Shown here: positions 11,501 through 22,131 of the stretch, piece by piece
Layout: each line of letters begins with the position of its first letter
Numbering within the stretch: position 1 is the stretch's first letter
DNA from: Hyphodiscus hymeniophilus
Taxonomy: Eukaryota; Ascomycota; Leotiomycetes; Helotiales; Hyphodiscaceae
Assembly (NCBI GenBank): GCA_016508695.1
Contig: VNKQ01000008.1
Span: forward strand, 806,001-870,000
Length of the DNA stretch: 64,000 bases
Direction: 5' to 3'
Position numbers and translations under genes: made by a program
Notes under the pieces: generated by a model
The model's input: the letters and a program-made list of their open reading frames with translations, nothing else
Told to the model about the DNA's origin: nothing
The model's database searches: none

Positions 11501-12733
11501 CCATGAGATGAAGCTTTGAACCTTCTTTTGCTGATATTGGGCTGATAGAAACAATTTTCATCGAGCTGGTGAGGATGGGAGAGTTCGAGATCATGTGACT
11601 GATGTCTCTCAGGCAGTCTCTTTGGCGCTTCTCAATAACTTGGACGAGAGTCGTTGGACTGTCCATATAGAAGGTTCGGATAGAGGATTCGGAAGAAAGC
11701 GTGTAGACAAGTTTCCTGGTGTCATCCACTACCATGGAAACAACATGCTCTTTTGACTTTCCAGACCATATCGCTGGTACGAGTGACTGATATCCAGGGC
11801 TTGTCTGATTGATTTTGCCGCATCGATTCGAAAACCACCCTTCCTCTTGTTGATAAGTGAGTTCGTAGACCTCATTGTCAACCTCTCCGCCAAAGAATAT
11901 GCGGCCTGTCGTTGGTGACCCTTCGATGGTCTGCACGCTGATACCCCGAATCGAAAGCGACATGCCAGTTTGGTACAAGCTCACAGATCTGACACCAGTT
12001 GCACTGAATGAGGATTCGACACCGATCAAGATTATTGTTGCGGTTGTACCGACCACCAGAACATGTGTGATAGCTTTGACGAAGACCCCCTCACGCGGTA
12101 CCACAAGCTTGACAGCAGTGATGCTATCAGCCTGGTCCTCATACCCAATTATATCTGGGTTCGGATTTGTGTAATCCCAGAGGTATAACGAACTGTCAAT
12201 TGAGACCCATGCGTGGTTGATTTCAGCAAAAAGCCCCATCGAGGTTGAAACTTCCGCGCGATTCCACTGCTCGAAGATCTGATTTGGAATATCGTACATC
12301 TTTGTTCGTTGGAAAGGCGCCCACGCAGCCTCATGATGGATATCGGGAAGGTCATAGTCGGAGGATATACCCTCTGCGATCATGTTAGCTGTGGTTTTCG
12401 AGTCTGGGCAGCAGTTCACTTACGTCTAACATAGCTATCGATTTCTGGAAAACTGGCTTCTCTGATCAGAATCTCATTTATGGTTCGGGCGGCACGTTGG
12501 ATGGGCTGTAATGATCGCATCTGGGAGTTTTGTTGCGATTGGTCGGGGGGAGGTTGTTGCTGTCCAGATGTATTTGAGGCGCCTGGATCGGGACCTTGAC
12601 CACCACGAACTGGTTGTTGCTGGGTGCGAAAGAAAGGCGGAGGAGGCCGAACATCGAATCTTGAAGCTGCAGGAGTGTTGAAAAATGCGCCTGGTAAAGG
12701 ACGCTGTGGCGTCTGCATTCCTGAAAAGGCCAT
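8531..12733 (-). CDS. NUP170: Nucleoporin Nup155/Nup170 (inner-ring scaffold)
   Basis: Nuclear pore inner-ring scaffold protein of 1367 aa, the usual size for fungal Nup155/Nup170/Nup157. There are three exons: 12733-12424, 12373-9189 and 9139-8531, with two introns of about 50 bases (GTAAGT..GCAG and GTAAGT..GAAG). The N-terminus is low-complexity, rich in Pro and Gln, and is followed by the family-typical 'AARTINEILIREASFPEIDS' and, across intron 1, 'QGISSDYDLPDI'. An N-terminal beta-propeller region follows ('WVSIDSSLYLWDYTNPNPD'), then a proline-rich loop (PPPPPPPG), and then a long alpha-solenoid C-terminal half with 'DLYEWYLTQGWNDRLLS'. The protein binds Nup53/Nup59, Nup188/192 and the pore membrane in model fungi. 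The stop is clean and I see no break. Confidence 0.95.
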
Positions 12734-13451
12734 TTTGAGATGCGACCTGAGTTTTGAGCTTCACTTTGTTGGCCGCTCGCGATCCCGGAAGCTGAAGAGG
12801 CTCTGTGACTAGAAGAACTTCATGAAGAGCGAGACGAGCAGAAGGAAGACGTAAGGTGTGATGCGACAGGCAAAGTTGTCGAGGTCGAGCTTGAGTATGG
12901 TCGGTCAACACCTGCGAGCTTGAGATTCATCGAGACGCGACCAGACCCAAAATAATTTTGGATATTCAGGTCCAACCGCGAGACAATAGCAGTCACGTGA
13001 CCTAGGAACAATAGGAGACTTCTATTGTTAACTCCTCAATAACTTGAATACAACCTTGTTAATTTTGTAACAAAACCTGGTTTCCCTTTCTGGATTTATT
13101 TAAGCTCGCTGAAATGAAGGTCGAGGACGGTCTTAGGCATATTGGTTGAACATAAAACAAAATGTATCATGGGATTGATACATCAGGAGATACAAAGAGA
13201 ATGAGTCGTAGAAAATGGTTACACATTATCGCCACGTTTGATCGCGGTGATGTTGGGACAAATATGCACAGCTGAACAAGACATTGACGACTCTCTATCA
13301 CGTTAATGTATGTCCATGCTGCTGAATTTCTCCCAGCAGATTCTGATAAAGCCTAACGGCCATGTGGTGATCATGAGGCGCACCACAAACGCCCTTCAGG
13401 CCACCGAAATTCACCTCGCAGCTCATGCTTTATTGCGAGCTAAATCGATGC
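12734..13451. other. Intergenic region between Nup155 and the ketoacyl reductase
   Basis: This 718-base spacer holds the Nup155 promoter side (near 12734) and the 3' side of the next minus-strand gene. The short antisense frame 'MRKKGGGGRTS..' is a shadow of Nup155 exon 1. I see no additional gene. Confidence 0.5.
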
Positions 13452-14504
13452 TCAGGCCTTCTTAGCATCTCTCTCCGCCTTCTTCAAAGCCCTCTTCCGA
13501 ACAGACTCATTCATACTCCTATTCTGCCCAACCACAAACTTCCCACTTATCCCAACCGTATTCTCCAACCACCATTGCATAAGGGCATGTCCCCAGAATG
13601 GTGTACTCGTATAAGCTATCTGCTGTGCTCCACCAGCCCTGCCAATTTTCGCCAATACAGCCTTCACAAAGTTCCTAGGATTGGGAACGAACATGCTCGT
13701 CTTCCGGATCTTGCTCATAGCCGTGGTGACCATGTAGCTAAGAACAAACTCAACATCGACGCCGGTACCCTTCAACTCGCCTCCAAGGGCCGTAGACCAT
13801 TGCTGTAAGAACGCCTTGGATCCAGAATAGGTTGCCAATAAAGGGGTAGGGACAAGACCACCAAATGAACCCATAGTAAGGATAAGCCCACGTTTCCTCT
13901 GCACCATGCTGGGGGCAACAATTTGCGTTACCCTCAGCGTCCCTACACAGTTAATTGTGATGATGTCTCTCACTTCCTGCTTAGGCGTCTGTGTAAACGG
14001 CACCGGAATAGCATGACTTTGCCCGACATTGTTGATCAGAATCCCCACGTCCAACCCATCCACCAGTGCCTTGAGACGTGCATAGTCCTCATCTTTGTTC
14101 TGAGAGAAGTCCATTGGGAGGACCTTGGTTTGGATGGATGATCCAGCATATTTGTGCTCGATTTCTGAGGCGAGAGTAGAGAGTTTTGAAGCGGTGCGTG
14201 ATATGAGGACGAGGTTGAAGCCTTTTTGGGCAAGCTGGATGGCGTATTCTTTGCCAATGCCGTCAGAGGCTCCGGTGACTACTGCCCAGGTGCCTTTTGG
14301 TCCATATGATCTCAGCTATCGTAAATTATTAGCACATTGTCTAAAGACTGGAGGCGGTTGAGCACTTACGCTCTTTCCGCTTAGAACGAACAAACTCAGA
14401 AGCAGCTGGATATAAATAATAACTTTACTTCCTATAAACAGGAATCCAATCGCCGCAAAGGCTTTGATAGCCAAGCTTGGAATCTTGTCCATTATGGCGT
14501 CCAT
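13452..14504 (-). CDS. IFA38: Very-long-chain 3-oxoacyl-CoA reductase (microsomal KAR, IFA38/HSD17B12 type)
   Basis: Catalyses the second step of very-long-chain fatty-acid elongation in the ER, reducing 3-ketoacyl-CoA with NADPH. It has 332 aa in exons 14504-14370 and 14315-13452 (GTAAGT..ATAG intron, phase 0). The N-terminal hydrophobic membrane segment is at about residues 10-42. The SDR core follows: TGASDGIGKE, NNVGQS, the catalytic Ser in 'LTMGSFGGLVPTP', and the YSGSK dyad. The end is lysine-rich (KKAERDAKKA), in keeping with ER retention, though it is not an exact KKXX signal. Length and motif spacing match the KAR family closely. It starts 191 bases from ERG28 on the opposite strand, so the two ER lipid genes probably share a promoter. 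Confidence 0.93.
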
Positions 14505-14695
14505 TGGGGTTGTGTGTGGTGTGATGAAGACTTGTTGAAATTTGGTTGAGGATTTGAAGTCCCGGCTTCAACCTCGGGATAAAATTATTAGAAAGTTACG
14601 CGACGCGAAAATCGACAAATTCTGTACAGTCAAGTCAGCTTTGCGAAACGATCTACACCGCAATTGAGACCTTAGAACTCACCAGGCAACAAAAA
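14505..14695. promoter_or_regulatory. Shared divergent promoter of KAR and ERG28
   Basis: Only 191 bases separate the two start codons. The spacer contains an imperfect inverted repeat (TCCCGGCTTCAACCTCGGGA, about 14561-14580) and, at 14598-14611, ACGCGACGCGAAAA. The latter includes CGCGAAAA, the core bound by SBF-type cell-cycle factors in yeasts. No TATA box is evident. Function is inferred from geometry and from consensus resemblance only. Confidence 0.55.
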
Positions 14696-15227
14696 ATGGA
14701 TTCGATACTGAGCGCCATATGGCCCTACCTCCCTCAACATGAAGGCCTACTGCCGAAATATCTCTTCTTCGTACGCCCCTTTTCCTTCTATCCTTACCAG
14801 CTACTAACTGTACCAGATATCCATCGTCTCAATCGGCAACTCCATTCAAGCCTACATAACCCTCGAATACACATCCCGCCTGTACTCTGGTCCCAAAACC
14901 CTCCCACCCTCTTCCTCCAAAACAGTATCCGCATACCCTCTCTCCAAACTTGCCCCAAACTCCCCCGCAACCCCCCTCTCATCACGCACCTTCGGAACAT
15001 GGACAATCCTTCAGAGCATGGTACGGATGTACGCAGCATACAACATTGATAATCCCCAGATATACCAAATGGCGTTTGGGACGTACTTGGTTGCTTTTCT
15101 GCACTTTATGAGCGAATGGCTCTTCTATAAGACCATGAGATGGGGTGTGCCGCTTGCAGGACCGATCATTGTTGCGACCGTGGGTGTGATTTGGATGGCG
15201 TTGCAAAGTGGATTTTATGTTAAGTAA
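14696..15227 (+). CDS. ERG28: Ergosterol biosynthesis scaffold protein Erg28
   Basis: ER membrane scaffold that tethers the C-4 demethylation enzymes of ergosterol synthesis (Erg25, Erg26, Erg27). It has 161 aa in exons 14696-14770 and 14817-15227, with a 46-base intron (GTACGC..CCAG, with CTAAC at the branch). The N-terminus (MDSILSAIWPYLPQ), 'SIQAYITLEYTSRLY', 'SRTFGTWTILQSMVRMYAAY', 'FGTYLVAFLHFMSEWLFYKT' and a final membrane segment match the Erg28 family, with four hydrophobic stretches. A loop rich in Pro and Ser in the middle is longer than in yeast. The gene is divergent from KAR and convergent with GAL7. Confidence 0.95.
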
Positions 15228-15359
15228 GAGAAGAGATTGAAGAATACCAGGCGATCTAGAGGTAAAGGCTGCCAAGTGTGGCTGTAACAACGGTGGTAGT
15301 CGAGCATTGTGGTGTAATTGGTAATTTTAATGCTGCGAATACGCTGTGGGCATGGTCTA

Positions 15360-16699
15360 TTATAATGACTTTCTATAGAGCTCCCCTCCACAATTTCTCA
15401 AACGTGCAGCAGCTTGCTCAGGTGTGATATCCCGTTGCGGCTCAGCCATCAATTCATACCCCACCAGGAACTTTCTGACCGTCGCACTCCTCAGGAGAGG
15501 AGGGTAGAAATGCATATGGAAATGCGAAGCTTCGATTTCTTCATCTGTGCCCTCCAAGGGGGCTTGATGGATACCCGAACCTGCCCTCATTAGCCCACCT
15601 TCAACAGCATCCAAACAAGGGACTTACTGTAGGGAAAGCTCGTCTCAAAAAGGTTGTCATACCGCCTAGTAACCTCTGCAATAGCCTCCGCGAAGTCCAT
15701 TTTCTCCTGGTCATTGAGATCAACCAAAGCTCTCTTATGCTTCTTACTTAAGATCATGACCTCGAAAGGCCAAGTTGCCCACCACGGACATACAACCAGG
15801 AACGTCGTATTCTGGAATACAATACGCTCTTTCTTTTCCATTTCCACCTTAGCGTAATCTTCCAAGAGACTCCTGCCTTCATTCTCCTTCATATATTTCT
15901 GCAATTGTTCAAGTTCCTGCGCCGGCTCTTCTGGCAGACCAGTTGTTGTCCAAATTTGGCCATGGGGATGGGGGTTCGAGCAGCCCATTGCTGCACCTTT
16001 ATTCTCAAAAATCTGCATCCATCTGTATTGGGCATTTGGGGCTGAGATGGCGTTACTTGAGGGTGGTGGGCTCGTAGGTTGCGTCACGGATGTGAGGGTA
16101 GATTTAGGTGAGAGGTGGGCAGAGTATATTTGTGTCCAGGTTTGGATGACGGGGAGGGTTTGGCTGGGCGTTAGGTCGGCTAGGGTGAGGTTGTGGGAGG
16201 GCGAGAAAGTTATTACATAGCATTTGCCTGTGACTGAATCTGCGCGGAGGAGGAGATTCGAGAGGTCTTATCAGGGTTTAACCAATGCTCTGAGGGACGG
16301 GATAGTGTGCCCACCTTTTGGATTCCCGTCGGCCTTGTATGCCGCTTGGTCTTCCTTTACGGCACTGTAATCATTGACGAAGACAAATGTGCTCTCATAC
16401 TTGGGATTTGTATCCCCTTGTGCACGCTTGTTTCCGGGACACAGGTAACACTTGTTTCGTTAGGAGAGCCATTTTCGCGGTTGGATCGAATCGCATACTG
16501 ATGGATCGTACTCAGGGAGTGTAATTTTTGAAGGGGATTCTTGCTGTCCTCTTGGAGAGTATCAGCAATTGAGTCTGCAGAGCTCTCTTTAAACTCACTG
16601 CCATGGCCTCTTGGTTCGGTGGGGTGATACGAGCAGCCAGCTACCCCGCAATGGGTTGTATCTTCGATGAGATATATCGTTCAGAATTTTTTCGGGCAT
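15360..16699 (-). CDS. GAL7: Galactose-1-phosphate uridylyltransferase (GalT)
   Basis: Leloir-pathway enzyme that exchanges UMP between UDP-glucose and galactose-1-phosphate. It has 382 aa in five exons: 16699-16599, 16550-16499, 16450-16315, 16266-15628 and 15580-15360. All four introns are 47-48 bases, so unspliced frames look broken. Spliced motifs run in the family's order: 'ISHRRYNPL', 'VSPHRTKRPWQGQQE', 'CYLCPGNKRAQGD' (the two zinc-binding Cys), 'YESTFVFVNDYSAV', 'LLRADSVTGKCYV', catalytic 'NPHPHGQIW', 'FEVMILSKKHKRAL', 'GIHQAPLEGT' and 'FHMHFYPPLLRSA'. The start is the ATG directly before PEKILND. No other GAL gene lies nearby, as usual in Pezizomycotina. Confidence 0.95.
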
Positions 16700-17559
16700 T
16701 TTGAAGAAAGAGATTGAGAAACTGAAGGGATAAAAGATTTCAAGCACAATATGCAAAAATCACCACTGTGTAGAGAGAGGGGAGGGAGGAGGAAGAATTT
16801 GAAGCGTTGCCCTGCGGGGTCGGTCCTTTCCCTGCGAAGGGTCCACCAGATTTGATGCGCTCGAATGAGATGACAGCGTCACAAAGGGGGTTAGACCGCA
16901 CTAGGCCACAGGCTGCGTCTACCGTGAGGTTCAGGCGCATTCAATTTTGCCTAACTCTCCTCTTCATTTTCTACTCATTGCTTTCGTTTTATGGCTGTAG
17001 TTCGTGTCAGTGGCACGATGCCATCTACCAAGCAGCAGTCCAGCTTTTAATGTTTTTCACTCCTGGACATTGTTCTCTCCCTCGCTTACAGTACTCCGTC
17101 GTAACAAGTTTCAAAACATTCGGAAAAGTCTGCCATGTTCTGTAAATCCTTAATGTTCGAGAATCGAGACTTGTCATCTGCTTCATAGAGAATTGAGAGC
17201 TTTAAAATCTCACATTATTTCCTAGGACCTTTGTACAGTATTACAAGTCGAATGGTACCACTCAATGAGTTTTCGCGATTACAACAGAATTGTGCTCTCT
17301 CGTATCCCTAGACTGTTACTCGTTTACTCCTTCACAAGAAAACGGAGCAGATGATTTGTCGGATCACAAGGTAATGAGAAACGTGCAAATCAGGTTGGGT
17401 TTATGAGAGTATTCTTCTTACCATGCACTTCCTCAGAATAAATTACTTTACGTCTGATTCACAAGCGTCCTCCCAGGAGGAAGTGTTAACTCAAATTTAG
17501 GAATGGCATAACATCGCATTGAGATGATACGAATGGCTTGGAAAGCCTCCTTCCGAAGT
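16700..17559. other. Intergenic region, GAL7 upstream side
   Basis: This 860-base stretch separates GAL7 from the frameshifted SDR. It contains the GAL7 promoter on its left side. AT-rich DNA at 17140-17500 has no open frame worth reporting, and the two short antisense frames near 16740-17145 carry no motif. Confidence 0.45.
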
Positions 17560-18533
17560 CTACCACTCCAACTCCATCCCATTCCTATGCCAAAATTTCC
17601 CCGAATCCTTAAGCCCCTTCCCTCTCAAGACATTCCACAACCCCTCCACCGCCTCATGTGGTTCGACAGCCTCTTTCACGCTATGACTCGTGGGGTCCAA
17701 AGCAGTCTTCACGATGCCTGGATGCAGAATAATAACAGTTACGCCGTTCTCTTTCAATCTACAGACATGCTCTTACTGATCGCGTTTAACGCTGCTTTCG
17801 ACGCACGATAAGCGTACGCTCCGCCGGTTAAGTTGTCCGCTATGGAGCCTACACGGCTTGAAACATTTGCGACTTTGGAAGAGGAGGACTTGAGTAATGC
17901 TGGGATGAGAGCTTGTGTTAGGAGGAGCGGCCCAAATGTGTTCACGCTGAAAGTCTTGGTGAGTGAGTCCAAGGAGACGGTGGCCAGCGAGTCGGCGGAT
18001 TTGGTTGGCATGATTCCTGCACATGTCAGTCTGGATCGACATCTGGAGGTCATTCATTTTGTACCAGCGACGTTGAGAAGAAGATCGAGGGGCTGTGAGC
18101 GGAATTCGCCGGCGAAAGAGGACATTGAAGACGGGGAGGTGACGTCGAGTTGATGAACATACTTTGTTTTCAGCTTCTGCATTTCATCCCCGACTTTGAT
18201 ATCGCAGGCGTAGACTGTATAGCCCTGCAATGGATAGCAATCAGTACTCTGCTGAGTATTACGGAAGAAGGGAGGGGAGTCCCCTAGGAAGTCAAAACGA
18301 AATGTTCTTGAAACGTGAACCAGATAAATGTGCTCATTCAGTCTCCCATCCTTGTAGGAGCCAATCTTTTAAATGCAACCACTACGGAGTACCTCCCAGA
18401 GACACAGTGACCGGCGAGAGAGCCGGTGACAGCGATTTTGGTGAGTAGATACCCTACATACCTCCTCAATGAGCTTTTTTGCGAATGCTAAGCCTACCCC
18501 GCCATTTGCACCAGTAACAACTGCAGTAGGCAT
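17560..18533 (-). pseudogene. Short-chain dehydrogenase with a single-base frameshift
   Basis: Minus-strand SDR of about 250 aa if repaired by eye, substrate unknown. Exons are 18533-18462, 18224-18065 and 18016-17560 (introns GTATGT..GCAG and GTACAA..GCAG). The order of motifs is VVTGANGGVGLAF, 'YTVYACDIKVGDEM', LLLNVAGIMP, 'VNTFGPLLLTQALIP', Ser in NVSSRVGSI, and YRASKAALNAISKSM. The frame then ends at a TGA (17754-17756), while the next frame continues at once with the conserved 'KENGVTVIILHPGIVKTAL' to a stop at 17560. A one-base loss near 17754-17758 explains the break. No sensible intron would rescue it, because the intron would remove the conserved block. It is a recent null or a consensus error. 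Confidence 0.75.
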
Positions 18534-19924
18534 CTTGCTAGATCTGAACGCAGGAAACTGTTCTGGACCATGACTTGATATCGCAAGAGATTATCCCTGA
18601 AGATTCTGGAATACTAGGGTTACGTTTGCTTGGAAATGGTAACCAAGAATAGAGCGACTCAGCCTTAGAAAGGTATGACGTTTTAGCGTGTAGGGGAAAG
18701 GGGGTTGGCGAGAATGGCTTCGCTTGCTGGGTGGGAATTAGCGATTTCTCCCCGCCCAGCAGAGGTCACGTTGCTGGAATCATATTTGAGTGTCAGGCTA
18801 CCTTTTGTTTAAGCAGGTTCAAAAATAAGTCTGTTCGGACCATTTTTGCTAATACCTATGAGCCTTCCTTTTATTCGATTCGATTCTCAAGACTCTGAGA
18901 AAGGGGTGACTTCCTGTTCCTTGACCTTCCTTGTCTCACCAAGAAGTGTGTTTTTGCCCATTTTGAGGTTCGAAAACAATAGAGGTGTCTTAATTGGATA
19001 ATTCACTTCAGCATGGCATACATAAGAACTGGCAGAACTGCTAATTTTCATGAAGTTGGCTCCATAACGTCAACATTCAGATGTGATGGTGAACTAGAAG
19101 CCCTCTTCTCCTTCGATTTCGATATAAAGAAGGGCCTTTCCTTAACCAATCTTGCCGTGATTTTTGTGTTAGGATCATGTCAAATAAGAACAGACAGAGA
19201 CTTAGAACATTCACACATGTTTGCAGCTACGCAAGTATGTTTAAGATACATGAAAGTCATGTTCCTAAACTTGCACTGATCTACACCAGAGTGTTGAAGA
19301 AGTGGATGATGGAGGGAAGATAAAGCCGATAGAACATCTTCTTTGGGCTTCTGTTAGTACTCTACAGTACAAGTCGGTTGATAAATCAAAGCGACAAGGT
19401 TTGTGCTACCAGTTTCCAAAATGCGGGGAAGTGGGGTAAAGCGCCCGGGGGTTTTCAGGGGCTGGACTGGACACAGACCTCCCGGCAATGGAAACTTGCC
19501 GGCAATTCCGATTAACCATCTAGATAACACAGTCGCTACCGGATAAACATATCACGCGATTCCCAAAACTCACCCAGATCAGTCACCTGCATGCTTTCAG
19601 GCACAATTTCCAATGCATGGAGAGAGTGTGCTTCCGGCACATGTCGTTTCCTTCCGTCAAACGCGATTTCCCATTGAGGATAGCGCACGCCCTGTTTTCA
19701 TATATATTGAAGAGCCATAGACTTGCATCATAGTCCGGGCCGTACCTCCATGGTGTAGCTCCGTCGCCCTAACAAAGTTGGTCGACGGACTCCTCCCTCC
19801 GAGAGGTCAAATTAAGTGTTTCGCGATGTATATGAACAGCTTGTCGCCTGGATGGTTTTTTGTTTTTTGTCTTCCTTAGATATTGAGTGATGTTTTATAG
19901 ATTATCTGCTCGACACACGCCAAC
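18534..19924 (+). promoter_or_regulatory. Long upstream region of the cellulase gene
   Basis: This gene-free 1.4 kb stretch lies between divergently oriented SDR and cellulase genes. Three matches to the carbon-repressor CreA/CRE1 consensus SYGGRG cluster at 19423-19428 (GCGGGG), 19431-19436 (GTGGGG) and 19445-19450 (CCGGGG). A TATA-like CATATATATT lies near 19699. The open frame at 19013-19279 has no motif or splice continuation. Confidence 0.45.
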
Positions 19925-21242
19925 ATGAGGATCAACACCTTGCTCCCTGTTGCTCTGGCAGCAGCTACAGCACAAGCTCAGCAGACCGCCTGGGGCCAAT
20001 GTGGCGGGACCGGATGGACTGGAGCAAAAACCTGTATTTCCGGATACACTTGCACTTTTTCAAATCCTTATTACTCTCAGTGCCTCCCTGGAGCGCCGGG
20101 AACGACAACCTCTAAGGTCGCTACATCGACAAAAGCAACATCGACGCTAAGTACGTTGAAAACAAGTACCAGCACGAAGGCTTCTACCACAAGTGGCGGC
20201 AGCACATCCTCACCAACGGGTCTGGGTTGGAAATGGCTCGGCGTTGACGAGTCAGGTGCTGAGTTCGGGAATACGGCCATTCCTGGTGTGTGGGGCAAGG
20301 ATTTCACCTTTCCCGCCGATGCATCTCTCAGTGTAAGCCCCTCAGCTCCATCGTTCAAGCAGATTGACTGACAGAGATAGACTTTGATGGGACAGGGATT
20401 CAATATCTTCCGGGTACCCTTCCTCATGGAACGCATGGCCGTCGGCTCCTTGACAGCTTCATTGGATCCAGCCTACCTCGCCAATTATACAGCTACGATC
20501 AACTACATAACAGGAAAAGGAGGATGGGCTATAGTGGATCCACATAACTTTGGAAGATATAACGGGAATATCATCACAGACACAGCGGGTTTCCAGACTT
20601 TCTGGGCCAACCTCGCTTCGACATTCAAGAGCAATTCGAAAGCGGTAAGTGAATTAACTTCCAAACACCATATTTACCACTTGAACTAAAAGTGATCAGA
20701 TCTTTGACACGAATAACGAGTACCATGACATGGATCAAACCCTTGTCCTGAACCTCAACCAAGCAGCCATCAACGGCATCCGCGGCGTAGGAGCAACGTC
20801 CCAATACATCTTCGCCGAGGGAAACTCGTACTCCGGCGCCTGGACATGGGAGACTGTGAACGACAATCTCAAAGCGCTCACCGATCCCTCGAACCTCCTC
20901 GTCTACGAAATGCACCAGTACCTGGACTCGGACGGATCCGGAACTAACGCCACGTGCGTGTCCTCCACGATCGGCGTAGATCGTATTACCAGCGCGACAG
21001 CTTGGTTGCAGACCAACAACAAAGTGGGAATTATCGGCGAATTCGCTGGTGGTGCTAACTCGGTGTGCTTGTCGGCTGTGACGGGCATGCTGAGTTACAT
21101 GAAGGCGAATTCCAATGTGTGGAGTGGTGCGCTTTGGTGGGGTGGTGGCCCATGGTGGGGAACCTATATCTTTGGATTTGAGCCACCGTCCAGCACGGGG
21201 TATAACTACTATGACAGTACTTTGATTACGTATAAGCCATAG
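19925..21242 (+). CDS. Secreted endo-beta-1,4-glucanase, CBM1 plus GH5 (Cel5A/EGL2 type)
   Basis: Extracellular cellulase that cleaves internal beta-1,4-glucan bonds, 404 aa. Exons are 19925-20332, 20381-20644 and 20700-21242, with short GTAAGC/GTAAGT introns. The signal peptide is about residues 1-18 (MRINTLLPVALAAATAQA). A CBM1 cellulose-binding module comes next ('QTAWGQCGGTGWTGAKTC', four Cys), then a Thr/Ser linker at about 56-95, then the GH5 subfamily 5 barrel. Barrel motifs include 'GFNIFRVPFLMERM', 'VDPHNFGRYNG', acid/base Glu in NNEYHDMD, 'YEMHQYLDSDGSGT' and the nucleophile Glu in IGEFAGGANS. This is the domain order of Trichoderma reesei Cel5A. CreA-like sites upstream suggest glucose repression (inference). 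No break is visible. Confidence 0.95.
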
Positions 21243-22131
21243 AGTTGAGGAGAAAACGTCGATGTAAATATGAGGAGGAAACCTGTACATAGATAAAAGC
21301 AAAATATGTATACTTGATGTTTTGGAAACTCGGGACCTTGCCTGCAGATCGACTGCCATCAGTATTACCACAAGAGAACGGCTGGATGAAGTTATAGAAG
21401 TAGTTTTCACCTAATTCTACCTTGGTCAGTCCTGTATGCAAAGTACCCGTGAGAGACTGACCGAGAAGCCACCTGAATGGCCACTTATAACGCCCAACTG
21501 CAACGTTAGACGCTCGAACTCCTACAGTAGTGCAATCTTCGTCCCGAAAACTGAATGCGATGGAGCAGGAAAAACCGGACGATCGATAAATGGTTTATGG
21601 GTTGAAGTAAGTGGCTACCTTACTTCCTGTAGCGCAGAGAGTTTTGCGCTCCCGGCCTGAAGCAGCCATCAAGCACATCGCCGTATGCGTTCTGGAACCA
21701 GTATCAGGGAGTCAACACCTTACCTCCATTACCAATCTCCGATTTTTTGTCGTGTCGAGGCCATGAGGGACTTTTCGTACAGCCAGAATTATTTAGTTTG
21801 TCCTCAACCTGCAGCTCTGCGCTCGGGCCACTGCCAAGACTTGACTGATTTCCCGATTGGGACAAGACCTCTGAGAATGATGCTTCATCGTCTCCAGAGT
21901 GTTCTTTATCGCCAGTATGTCCGACTGAACGGTTTTCGATTTGTCCCGAGCCCGCAAGACTTAGTTTAAAACAAGGCGGTTCCCAGCATCAATTGCATTT
22001 CATCCTCCCTCCGTTTCGAAACAACTCCCGAACCCAGCCAACTTTCCTGCCTCACACAGATTCTACAACCTTGAACGCGGCAAGCAAGCACTCAGATTGG
22101 AGATTGGCAAGAGACTTCCTCCATATCCAGC
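21243..22131. other. Intergenic region, no gene seen
   Basis: This 889-base spacer contains only short, motif-less open frames. It must include the cellulase 3' end and the promoter of the following SDR. A pyrimidine-rich segment near 22000-22060 precedes the next start, as is usual in fungi. Confidence 0.45.

Noticed and set aside
19013..19279. 88-codon plus frame in the cellulase promoter
   Set aside because: Isolated, no motif, no splice support.
20625..21410. 261-codon open frame on the minus strand opposite the cellulase
   Set aside because: It is the exact antisense of the GH5 catalytic exon, has no motif, and exists because the codons of the real gene avoid stops on the other strand.
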